Shown piece after piece: positions 17,731-26,354 of a DNA stretch of 64,000 bases. The DNA comes from Qipengyuania_C sp046254955 (GTDB lineage: Bacteria > Pseudomonadota > Alphaproteobacteria > Sphingomonadales > Sphingomonadaceae). The notes beneath the pieces were generated by a model. The model worked only from the letters and a program-made list of their open reading frames with translations. It had not been told where the DNA came from and did no database searches. Numbering within the stretch: the first letter of the stretch is position 1; each line of letters starts with the position of its first letter. The position numbers and the translations under genes are program-made. The stretch lies in assembly GCF_046254955.1 (NCBI RefSeq), contig NZ_JBJXRG010000001.1, positions 248,001 through 312,000 on the forward strand. Reading direction: 5' to 3'.

Positions 17731-19614
17731 ATGAGTTTTGCAGGCAAGGTCTGGCGATTGCTGGTCGGCATCAAGGACGGGTTGGCGCTCGTCTTCCTAC
17801 TGTTGTTTTTCTTCGCCATCTATGCCGTGCTTTCAGCGCGTCCCAATGCGGCGGAAGTACGCGAAGGCGCGTTGCTGCTGAACCTTGACGGATATTTGGT
17901 CGAAGAGCGTGCGGCGATTGACCCGATTCAGGCGCTGATCCTTGGGCAGGCACCTGTAAACGAATATCAGGCGCGCGATCTGGTACGCGCGATCGACGCC
18001 GCCGCGACGGACGACCGGATCAAGGCAGTGGTGCTCGACTTGAGCGGATTTCTTGGCGGCGGGCATGTACATATGCAGGACGTCGCGGAGGCGATAGGCC
18101 GGGTGCGCGCAGCGGATAAGCCGGTATTGAGCCATGCGCTTTTCTATAGCGATGATGCGATCATGCTTGCTTCGCATTCCAGCGAAGTTTGGCTCGATCC
18201 CAACGGCGGCGCCTTGATCCAGGGTCCGGGTGGCAACTTCCTGTTCTACCGCGATCTGCTCGAGAAACTGCAAGTGAACGCACGCATTTACCGTGTCGGC
18301 GCGTTCAAGTCCGCGGTCGAACCGTATGACCGCGATGAGTTCTCGCCGGAAGCACGGCAGGACATCCAGGCGGTCTACGATGCGATCTGGACCGAATGGC
18401 AGGCGCAAGTGAAGAAGGCACGGCCCGCTGCTGAAATCGATCGGATCACCAAAACGCCGGTCGAGTGGGCCCAGGCGAGCGGCGGAAATCTTGCCAAGGC
18501 GGCGCTCGATAGCGGCCTCGTCGACAAGCTTGGCGGTAGAGTCGAGTTCGGCGAGCGCGTCGCGGAAATAGTGGGCGAGGATGCATGGGATGAGATGCCC
18601 GGCAGCTATGCCAGCACAGATTACGACGCGTGGCTGGCAGAGATCGAACCCGAAACTCCCGGCAAGGCAATCGGGGTCATCACTATCGCTGGGACGATTG
18701 TCGATGGCAACGCAGGACCCGGCACAGCCGGAGGCGACCGGATTGCGCGGCTGCTCGACGAAGCTCTCAACGATGACCTTGCCGGACTTGTTGTACGAGT
18801 CGATTCACCAGGTGGAACGGTCACAGCATCGGACGTGATCGTACGCGCAATCAACCGCCACAAGGACAAGGACATCCCGGTGGCGGTTTCTATGGCCAAT
18901 CTCGCGACAAGCGGTGGCTATTGGGTATCCACGCCTGCCGATCGCATTTTCGCAGAACCCGAATCGATCACTGGTTCTATTGGAATATTCGCGGTCATCC
19001 CCACTTTCGAAGGCACACGAGATCTGCTCGGAATCGGTGCGGACCGGATCGGCACCACACCGCTATCAGGCCAACCGGATATCATCGGTGGTTTAACTCC
19101 CGAAATGGACGCGATCCTGCAGGCCTCGATTGCTGCGGGTTATGAGAAGTTCCTCGGACGTGTTTCGACCTCGCGCGACCTCACCCGCGATCGGACCGAC
19201 GAGATCGGCCAAGGCCGAATTTGGGACGGAGGGACAGCGCGGCAAATCGGATTGGTAGACCAGTATGGCGGACTCGATGAGGCGCTAGATTGGGTTGCCA
19301 AGGAAGCCAAGCTGGCCGACGGCGAATGGCACGCAACTTACATTGGCGAGGGCTCGCAAGAATATGATACGCTGCTCAGCGCGCTTTTGTTCGGTGGAGA
19401 ATCCAGCGCAAAGGGCGCCGGTGATATCTTTTCCTTGGCCGCTCGCCAGCAAGACGAATTGGGGGCTCGCTTACAGTCCGATCTCTTGCGACTGACCGGC
19501 ATCAGTGGGGCGCAAGCCTATTGCCTTGAGTGCCCTGTCGTAACGCGTAATCCGCGGTACTCGGCGCAGGATCGCAGCTGGCTCGCCACGCTGGCTCGCC
19601 TCTTTGCTAGCTAG
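17731..19614 (+). CDS. sppA: signal peptide peptidase SppA, 67K type
   Basis: SppA is a membrane-bound Ser/Lys peptidase that degrades left-over signal peptides at the periplasmic face. The ATG at 17731 (AGGGA upstream) gives 627 residues with one N-terminal membrane segment (GLALVFLLLFFFAIYAVL) and two tandem S49 domains. The catalytic lysine is in the first domain (RVGAFKSAVEPYDRDEFS) and the serine in the second (ANLATSGGYWVS, then ITGSIGIF), as in the E. coli protein. It runs divergently from HTH-pyrB across a 145-bp gap. Confidence 0.93.
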   Translation: MSFAGKVWRLLVGIKDGLALVFLLLFFFAIYAVLSARPNAAEVREGALLLNLDGYLVEERAAIDPIQALILGQAPVNEYQARDLVRAIDAAATDDRIKAVVLDLSGFLGGGHVHMQDVAEAIGRVRAADKPVLSHALFYSDDAIMLASHSSEVWLDPNGGALIQGPGGNFLFYRDLLEKLQVNARIYRVGAFKSAVEPYDRDEFSPEARQDIQAVYDAIWTEWQAQVKKARPAAEIDRITKTPVEWAQASGGNLAKAALDSGLVDKLGGRVEFGERVAEIVGEDAWDEMPGSYASTDYDAWLAEIEPETPGKAIGVITIAGTIVDGNAGPGTAGGDRIARLLDEALNDDLAGLVVRVDSPGGTVTASDVIVRAINRHKDKDIPVAVSMANLATSGGYWVSTPADRIFAEPESITGSIGIFAVIPTFEGTRDLLGIGADRIGTTPLSGQPDIIGGLTPEMDAILQASIAAGYEKFLGRVSTSRDLTRDRTDEIGQGRIWDGGTARQIGLVDQYGGLDEALDWVAKEAKLADGEWHATYIGEGSQEYDTLLSALLFGGESSAKGAGDIFSLAARQQDELGARLQSDLLRLTGISGAQAYCLECPVVTRNPRYSAQDRSWLATLARLFAS

Positions 19615-19684
19615 CTTTTCGCCCTTGTTTTAGGCCTGCCCGCGTGGCAATGGCCCGCGCCTGCCGGTCACCTGACCCATCGGC

Positions 19685-19756
19685 GGTCGCGTAGCTCAGT
19701 AGTAGAGCACACCCTTCACACGGGTGGGGTCGCAAGTTCAATCCGTGCCGCGCCCA
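19685..19756 (+). tRNA. tRNA-Val (CAC anticodon), weakened stems
   Basis: The cloverleaf reads GGTCGCG-TAGCTCAG...anticodon arm CACCC-TTCACAC-GGGTG, giving CAC, then T-arm GCAAG-TTCAATC-CGTGC and acceptor strand CGCGCCC with discriminator A. Two stem mismatches are present: U3-C70 in the acceptor and A-G in the T-stem. No CCA is encoded, unlike the tRNA-Leu of this window. It may still work for GUG codons, or it may be a decaying copy; decayed genes follow directly. Confidence 0.8.
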
Positions 19757-19992
19757 ACATTATTCTCAAACATTTTCTTTCGGTCGGAAGTTTGATGTCC
19801 TCCGCAATTATGCACCACACCATATGGGATAGTCAGTAGGTCTAAAGACGCGTTCTATTTTACCAAACTCCACGATGCCAGAAGCCCGTAAACTGCGCTT
19901 GAGTGATGCCGAATCACGGCCGTCCTATTGGTCGCATGCGAGCGTGCGCCGATACTATTATTCAATATCAGGATGTCACAGATGAAATCCAC

Positions 19993-20922
19993 TCAACTAT
20001 CCAGGATTCTCCCACCCTTGAAAACTACTGCTATGCCCACCAGCACTGATGGGTTCCCAACGAATTGCGCGTGACAAATATCAAATCTGCAGAGCAGGTA
20101 GATTCGATCTCCTCCAGCATTTCGGACTGCCCGATCTCGGTAGCCGCGTTCACAGTCGCTTTCTCGAATGTCCGGAGCAACGTTATCCCGTTTGGAATCA
20201 TGTTGCGGAGCCGCGACGCATTTGCGCGTCACTATCATTGCCGCCCGCATCTCGCCCTCGGTGGTTTCGGACTCACCCGATTCGGTGCCAATGGCGAGAC
20301 AGTCACCAGTTTCTAGAAACTTGAAAAAGTCAGCCCGACTGTTTAACAAAACGGCGGAATTCTCGGCCGCAACTTCAGGACTTTTGAAAACACCCAATCG
20401 CATGCCAGCGGGTAGCTGATCGTTGGGGACCACACGCTTAAGCTCACCTCCGTCCCCGATGGGTGGGATAGGCGCCAGCCAAGAACGTTCGGGGACCAAG
20501 GCACTAGCCGCTGGTTGACCGCACCCCGCAGCGCGACATCGGTAATCCCACGATAGGTCCCGACATTGTGAACGGTGGTGAAACCGTCCTTGAGCGCGAC
20601 TTCAACATTTGCGCGCACCGATCAACGCAGTCAATTGCGGCGATGTTTTCAGCGGCAGCACGACATCAGCATCTTGCCCAGCGTCAGTCAGGTAATTGTG
20701 GAGGCCGATCGATCCCAGAAGAACCGTAGAAGCCGACCAATCAAGTATTCTTGCTCCCTTAAGAGCGTGACCACACGGCTCAGCCCGTATGATCAGATCG
20801 TTCTCGATCAGTATGCACTGTTCCGCCAGTAGTTGCCTACTTCTTTCATCGAGCAGGTGCCCCGCCTCGACATATTGAGACTGCACACTCGCCGGCATGC
20901 CAGCAGCAGGCATGCGATCCAC
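19993..20922 (-). pseudogene. amidohydrolase (imidazolonepropionase-like) remnant
   Basis: Three minus-strand fragments in different frames align in order with a secreted metal-dependent amidohydrolase. The N-part (20602-20922) has ILIENDLII and GARILDWSASTVL; the middle (20343-20618) has ALKDGFTTVHNVGT and DVALRGAVNQRLVP; the C-part (19993-20499) has GESETTEGEMRAA and ends in VFKGGRILDS. The metal-binding site that should read LPGLIDxHxH is LLGSIGLHNY, so a histidine is lost. The whole spans about 310 codons where the family has over 400, so part of the barrel is deleted. The AT-richer 236 bp before it (19757-19992) hold nothing I can support. Confidence 0.75.
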
Positions 20923-20941
20923 GGCCAGGACATGAGGCTCC

Positions 20942-22339
20942 TCATTTCGAAGCCAGTTCTTTCAAGAGCACATGGTAATAATGGATGCTCTTTGCGATAT
21001 TGGTGATCGGGACGCGCTCGTTGAGGCCGTGCGCGTAGTTGTCGCTCGGCTTCATGAAGGTCCCGCTGGCGCCGTAGCTCGGCACGCCGAGCGCGCGATA
21101 CCACATTGAACCGGATGCACTGGAGGCCTGCGAGGCAATGAACGGCAGGTCTCCGAAACTGGCACGTACCGCCTTCGTCGCGGCATCGACGAAATACCTG
21201 TCATAGGGCGAAGCATCTGCCTCTATCACATAGTCGGCGTTGATTTCCTCGATGGTCATGGCCGGTTCGTCCGCAACCCGCTTCAACTCCTCGATGATCG
21301 ACGCTTTGCTGTTGCCGGGAAAGATTCGGCAGTTGACGTATCCAACCGCATGCTGCGGCAACGTATTGAGAGCATGCCCGCCTTCAATCATCGTCGGGAC
21401 GCAGGTGGTCGCGATTGTACCCACCATGGAGGGTTCGGTTCGCAACACCGCGACAGCTGCTTTGTCGTTTGGATCTTCGGCGAAGGCGCGCATGGCCGCC
21501 GCGAGCAGCGGGTCACTGACGAAGTCAGCTGCCTTGGTGAAGTATTCTTTCGTGATATCGTTCAGTTCGGGAGCAAAGTGATATTCTCCGATGCGGGCCA
21601 AAGCGCCGGACAGCTGAACAATTGCGTTGGTGTCCGTTGGCCATGAGCTGTGGCCACCGGGATTGCTCACTTCAAGCTTGAAGTCCCCATAGGCCTTCTC
21701 CGCGCCTTGCCACATGAAGAAGGCTGGCTCGCCAGTGGAATCGTCGAGGACACCCATGCTACCGTCAACATTGAGCACCAGCCTCGCATCTTTCAGCTGC
21801 TCGGCGATCATCTTCGACGTCAGCATGGCAGTCTCTTCATCGCCCGAATAGGCGATCACGATACTACGCTTTGGCTTTAATCCTTGCTGGCGCAGCAAAG
21901 TCGTGGCGACCATCGCCTGGACTGCATCGAACTTCGTGTCGCTCGCGCCGCGTCCATAGAGCAGCCCGTCTTCCACGATCGGGGTAAAGGGATCGCGCTC
22001 CCAGTCTTCTGCCTTGGCTTCAACCACGTCCATATGTGCCGAGATGACGATCGGTCCCAATGAGGGATCGCTACCGGGTCAGGTCGCAATGAGATAGGCA
22101 GTGTCCTCGAAAGGCACGACCTCGATTTCGCTGTCTGACCAACCGCCCTCCAGCAAGGCACCGCGGAATAAGGCGGCAACCTTGTCGGTTTCATTACCAT
22201 CACCTTGGACTGAACGAAGCGCCATGGATTGCTTGGTCAGCTCGATGACCTGGTCGACAGCGTCCGAAGAGTCTTGTGCATTGGCCGCTGTGATCGGCGC
22301 GAGAGCCAGGATGCTGGCGGCGAAATGACAAGCGCGCAT
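20942..22339 (-). pseudogene. M20 family metallopeptidase with in-frame TGA at codon 87
   Basis: From the ATG at 22339 (GAGAGG upstream) the frame encodes a signal peptide (MRACHFAASILALAPITAAN), then M20 peptidase sequence up to TAYLIAT. A single TGA at 22079-22081 interrupts codon 87, and the same frame continues PGSDPSLGPIVISAHMDVVE to 20942. All later motifs are intact: the metal-binding SAHMDVVEA, GRGASDTKFDA and SGDEETAM. Relatives tend to have a tryptophan or arginine at this point, so TGG or CGA to TGA is the simplest change. It is either a very young pseudogene, a sequencing error or a read-through stop. Without the stop it would be a 465-codon periplasmic peptidase. Confidence 0.8.
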
Positions 22340-22400
22340 ATTCGATTCCTCTCCATTTTCCGCTATTTGCGTAGCACCGCATGCATCGAGACCGAAATAC

Positions 22401-24023
22401 CTAAGTCGCGGAAAAGCGACGCCACTTGCCTCCATCCGCGATCACTTCGCGCGCGCAATTGTGTCCGGGAGCGCCCGTGACGCCGCCGCCGGGATGCGTG
22501 CCAGCGCCGCACATGTAGAGACCCTTAACAGGCCCGCGATAGGCACCGTTGCCAAGCACTGGTCGGGCTGACCACAGCTGGTCGAGGCTCATGTGCCCAT
22601 GCATGATATCCCCGCCGACGAGGCCGAACTTCCGATAGAGACTCTTGGGGCTGAGCACCTGGCGCCCTAGGATCGAGGCGCGGAATCCGGGTGCAGCCGC
22701 CTCAATCGTGTCGATGATCGTATCTGCGGCAGCATCCTCCTCGTCGTCCCAGTCGCGCGGAGTTCCGTCTTCTTTGGCGGTCAGTTCAGGCGCGAATTGC
22801 TGGCAGAAAAGGCTGGCGACATGCTGGCCCTCAGGTGCGAGGCTATCATCGACCGTGCTCGGGATCAGCATCTCGACGATCGGTTTCTTCGACCAGCCAT
22901 GCGCCTTTGCGTCGAGGAAGGCCTTGTCCATATAGTCGAGCGTCGGGGCAAGGATGATGCCCGACTGGTGATGCTCGCCCGGCTCCGGCAGTGCGGTAAA
23001 CTTCGGCAGTTCGGAGAGCGCAACATTCATCCGGAAGGTCCCGCCGCCCGCCTTGAATCCGCGCATCCGGCGCCGGAAATCCTCCGGCTGGTATTCGGAT
23101 GCGAGCATCTTGCCGTAAAGCAGCTTGGGCCCGATATTTGCAATGACCCGCTTGGCCGCGATCTCCTCGCCGCTTTCGAGCCGGACGCCGGCTACGTTAT
23201 GGCCATCGACCAGCACTTGGTCGACCGGTGCCTCGAGACTGACCTCGACCCCGCACTGGCGGCAGACATCAGCCATGATCTGCGTGATCGTGCCCATGCC
23301 GCCGACCGAATGGCCCCATGCGCCCTTCTTGCCGTTCACCTCGCCGAAGACGTGGTGCAGCAGCACATAGGCGCTGCCCGGCGTATCGGGGCTGGCGTAA
23401 TTGCCGACCACGGCATCAAACCCGAAGGCGGCCTTGACCGCCTCGCTCTCGAACCACTGGCCGAGGAAGCTGGTTGCCGACTTGGTGAACAGGTCGAGGA
23501 TATCGCGCTTGGCGGCAAGTTCGAGGCTAGACACGCCCCAGCCCTGAATCGCGCCGGAGATCAGCGTGCGCAGTCCTTCGCCCACGTTCGGCGGTGACTT
23601 CAGCGCCAGGTCGCTCAGCACTTCGGCCACGCCCTCAAGCGCGTCGTAATAGGCGGGCAGCGCCTCGGCATCGGCATTCGAGAACTTGCGGAACTCGTTT
23701 TGGGTGCGTTCGAGCCCTCCGCCGAGCTTGAGGTAGCCCCCATCCTCCTGCGGCAGGAAGTTGGAGATCGGGCGTTCGATCACACGATAGCCATGCTCGT
23801 GGAGCCGCATGTCGCGGATGACCTTGGGCTGAAGCAGGCTAACCGTGTAGCTCGCCACCGAATTGCGGAAACCGGGATGGAACTCCTCTGTCACCGCCGC
23901 ACCGCCGACCACGTCGCGCCGCTCGACAATGCGAACCTTCAGCCCGGCCTGCGCGAGGTAGAAGGCGCAGACCAGGCCATTGTGCCCTGCGCCGATGATC
24001 ACGGCGTCGTATTGTTTGGTCAT
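22401..24023 (-). CDS. FAD-dependent oxidoreductase (phytoene desaturase/PYROXD2-like)
   Basis: A 540-residue flavoprotein. The dinucleotide-binding motif is at the very start (DAVIIGAGHNGLVCAFYLA, then VRIVERRDVVGGAAVTEE), which is the signature of the carotenoid-desaturase/PYROXD2 group. The C-terminal FAD-binding block reads GLYMCGAGTHPGGGVTGAPG. It starts at 24023 and overlaps the stop of the Rieske oxygenase gene by 4 bp (ATGA), so both are translated together. The pairing with an oxygenase suggests oxidation of a small organic substrate, but which one cannot be read from sequence. Confidence 0.88.
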   Translation of the reverse strand: MTKQYDAVIIGAGHNGLVCAFYLAQAGLKVRIVERRDVVGGAAVTEEFHPGFRNSVASYTVSLLQPKVIRDMRLHEHGYRVIERPISNFLPQEDGGYLKLGGGLERTQNEFRKFSNADAEALPAYYDALEGVAEVLSDLALKSPPNVGEGLRTLISGAIQGWGVSSLELAAKRDILDLFTKSATSFLGQWFESEAVKAAFGFDAVVGNYASPDTPGSAYVLLHHVFGEVNGKKGAWGHSVGGMGTITQIMADVCRQCGVEVSLEAPVDQVLVDGHNVAGVRLESGEEIAAKRVIANIGPKLLYGKMLASEYQPEDFRRRMRGFKAGGGTFRMNVALSELPKFTALPEPGEHHQSGIILAPTLDYMDKAFLDAKAHGWSKKPIVEMLIPSTVDDSLAPEGQHVASLFCQQFAPELTAKEDGTPRDWDDEEDAAADTIIDTIEAAAPGFRASILGRQVLSPKSLYRKFGLVGGDIMHGHMSLDQLWSARPVLGNGAYRGPVKGLYMCGAGTHPGGGVTGAPGHNCAREVIADGGKWRRFSAT

Positions 24024-25186
24024 TTGTTGCTCCAGCCGGCGGGTGGTTGGATTTCGAGACGCGCCTCGGGAATGATGCCGCGCATCCGCTTGCAGAAGTG
24101 CTTGAGGCAGACTTCCTTGTCCGACAGCGAACCCATGGAGAAGCTGCGTGAGGCCATACCCTGCTGCACACGGCTGATCAGCTCTGTATCCTCGGCATTG
24201 ACCTGGCGGTTTATGCGCCAGTTGAGGTAGCGTGCGGCGCGCATCTGCCTTCGCTCATCGGACAGGACATAGCTGATCTCGCGGATCAGGCAGGTCGTCG
24301 GCCCGGTCGGCAGCCACTGCATGAAATCGACCTGATCGGGATAGATGTCGAAGGCGACATTGGGCCACAGCTTGAAATAGGTCCAGTGGCGCTGGCGGTC
24401 TTCGGGCAGGTGCGGGACTGGCGGCAGCAGCTTTTGGTACATGCGCTCGGACCAGTTGGCGCTCTCTCGATCGACCATGTCGCCCCACATGCGGTCGACA
24501 TTCTCTTCGGCATCGACGCCATAACTCTTGCCGAACAGGCGGGTGAGGCCGGGATGAGCGACGGGGATATGAAGTCCATCGGAATAATTGTCGCCGACGT
24601 TCTTCCAGTTCACCTCGCGCGGGCGCAGCGTCACGCGACCCAGAGCGCGGAGCTCCTCGAAACGATAGGGTGCGACCATGGCCTCGAAAGGCGCCATCAT
24701 CGCCGCAACGCTCGGCCCGTCGGCATCCTCGAGGCGGACAAAGACGAATCCGCGCCAGATCTCCAGATCGACTGGAACGAGTCCTGCGCGGTCACGGTCC
24801 AACGAGGGATAGCTTGCGCTGTCGGGCACGCCTGTTAGCTTTCCGCCGAGGTCGTAGGTCCACGCGTGATAGGGGCAGACTAGCTTCTTCGCGCATCCCA
24901 CCGCGCCATCGACCAGCCGCGAGCCCCGGTGGCGGCATACATTGGTGAAGGCGCGCAGAACTTCGTCCTTGCCGCGGACCACGATCACGCTCTCGCCGCA
25001 ATACTCGAGCGTGTGCCAGTCGCCGTTTCCGGGCACGTCGTTCAGGTGGCAGACAACCTGCCAGCTGGGGCGAAAAATGCGGTCGAGTTCGAGGCGATGG
25101 AACTCGGGATCATGGTAGGTCCACGCCGGCAGGCTCCACCCGTCGAGCGGGTCGGGATCGGCAGAATTACGCAGCTGCGTTGCCAT
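24020..25186 (-). CDS. Rieske non-haem iron oxygenase, alpha subunit
   Basis: A 388-residue ring-hydroxylase-type oxygenase. The Rieske cluster ligands are in CRHRGSRLV and CPYHAWTYDL (residues about 85-110). The catalytic iron site is NYSDGLHIPVAHPG, giving two histidines, and the bridging Asp lies in the same segment. The start at 25186 is supported by AAGGAG. Overall layout resembles the glycine-betaine/choline/carnitine demethylating monooxygenases, and the divergent regulator is BetI-like, so a quaternary amine substrate is a reasonable guess. No reductase gene is nearby. It is the first gene of an operon with the FAD oxidoreductase. Confidence 0.9.
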   Translation of the reverse strand: MATQLRNSADPDPLDGWSLPAWTYHDPEFHRLELDRIFRPSWQVVCHLNDVPGNGDWHTLEYCGESVIVVRGKDEVLRAFTNVCRHRGSRLVDGAVGCAKKLVCPYHAWTYDLGGKLTGVPDSASYPSLDRDRAGLVPVDLEIWRGFVFVRLEDADGPSVAAMMAPFEAMVAPYRFEELRALGRVTLRPREVNWKNVGDNYSDGLHIPVAHPGLTRLFGKSYGVDAEENVDRMWGDMVDRESANWSERMYQKLLPPVPHLPEDRQRHWTYFKLWPNVAFDIYPDQVDFMQWLPTGPTTCLIREISYVLSDERRQMRAARYLNWRINRQVNAEDTELISRVQQGMASRSFSMGSLSDKEVCLKHFCKRMRGIIPEARLEIQPPAGWSNK

Positions 25187-25196
25187 AAATCGCTCC

Positions 25197-25218
25197 TTGT
25201 TGTACGATCGCATAACAA
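25197..25218. promoter_or_regulatory. TetR-type operator between oxygenase and regulator
   Basis: A 22-bp inverted repeat centred on CGATCG, with outer arms TTGTT and AACAA, matches at 9 of 11 positions per arm. It fills nearly all of the 33-bp gap between the divergent Rieske oxygenase and TetR genes. A dimer bound here would cover both starts, the usual layout of a self-regulating TetR repressor. Confidence 0.65.
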
Positions 25219-25219
25219 C

Positions 25220-25819
25220 ATGCGCCGAAGAGCGAAAGCCTTTACCCGCGCCGACCCGGACGAACGGCGGCAGAGCCTTATCGAGGCGACAGCGCGCGTG
25301 CTGGCCGAAAAGGGTGCCGCGGGCGTTTCGGTTCGAGCGATCTGCGCCGAGGCCGGGGTCTCGCCCGGGCTGCTGCGCCACTATTTCTCGGGGTTGTCGG
25401 AGGCGCTGGCGGAAAGCTATCGCTGGACAGGACAGCAAATCGCGAATGCACTCAACAGTGCAGTCGAAGCTGCCGGAACGGAGCCGCGAGCGCGCCTGCT
25501 AGCCTATGTCACGGCCAGTTTTCGCCCGCCAATTGCGTCTTCTGAACTGCTTGCGAGCTATGTCGGCTACTGGAGCCTGACGCATAGCGATACTCGCATC
25601 GCCACTGTGCGGTCAGAGGTCTATGGCGATTTTCGTACTGGTCTCGAGCGCTTCCTGCTTGAGTGGCGCCCCAGCATTGCCGATCCCGCCCGCGCAGCGA
25701 TCGCGCTCACAGCTCTGATCGATGGGTTGTGGCTGGAGTTATCGCTAGGCGATGCGCCTTTTTCGGCGGCTGAGGCCGAGGCACTGGCCGAAAAGTGGTT
25801 GGAGAGCCTTGCCAACTAG
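25220..25819 (+). CDS. TetR-family regulator, BetI-like
   Basis: A repressor of about 199 residues. The N-terminal HTH covers residues about 15-60, with ATARVLAEKGAAGVSVRAIC and EAGVSPGLLRHYFSG; the GVSPGLLRHYF recognition helix is characteristic of BetI and close relatives. The C-terminal ligand domain includes SELLASYVGYWS and LIDGLWLELSLG, also BetI-like. The ATG at 25220 lies directly behind the palindromic operator and has no ribosome-binding site, so the mRNA could be leaderless. It should control the divergent Rieske oxygenase operon. Confidence 0.88.
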   Translation: MRRRAKAFTRADPDERRQSLIEATARVLAEKGAAGVSVRAICAEAGVSPGLLRHYFSGLSEALAESYRWTGQQIANALNSAVEAAGTEPRARLLAYVTASFRPPIASSELLASYVGYWSLTHSDTRIATVRSEVYGDFRTGLERFLLEWRPSIADPARAAIALTALIDGLWLELSLGDAPFSAAEAEALAEKWLESLAN

Positions 25820-26354
25820 GCTGTCACCTTCTTGCGCCTCGCTCATCAGAAGAGCGGATGATCGGCAGACTTCAGCGCCAAGCTCCATCCGGGCGCTTCA
25901 ATACCCTGCGCCTCTCAGCCTCCACTAGGCGTAAACCGCGTCAATAGCGTCGAGAAGACGCCCAATCTTGAGCCGCCAAGCCGAAAACGCGAAAGCTGGG
26001 TAGAGAGCCCAAAAGCCGCACCGCCGCGTGGCAAATATCAATGCCACGCCCTGCGGCCAGATCACCTACATTCCGTTGTGAGACCGGGAAGGACATCCAC
26101 CAATGCTACTGGTTGAGCGACTATCTGGAATGTGTTGAAAAAGCGAGCACGAGCTGCTTGCCTTGCGACGTCATGGCATGGCGTACGCTCTGCCCTCGCC
26201 GGCCGACTGTTAAATCAGGTGCTTTTGCTCCGTCAGTGCTCTTACGAGATGTCTCTCAAATTCAACGTATTCAACCACTAGACTAGAATTTCCGGCACTC
26301 TTGTGCAAACAGTCAGGTACAGTACTTCAAGCGTGTCGGGGGCACCGTCATTCG
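25820..26354. other. 535-bp gap without a supported gene
   Basis: No frame here shows a family match, a convincing ribosome-binding site or sustained codon bias. A plus-strand frame of 81 codons (26041-26286) is cysteine-rich without any motif and is judged to be noise. The last part must hold the kinase promoter, but I see no clear -35/-10 pair or terminator. Confidence 0.5.

Noticed and set aside
26041..26286. 81-codon plus-strand frame before the kinase
   Set aside because: No ribosome-binding site, family motif or typical codon use.
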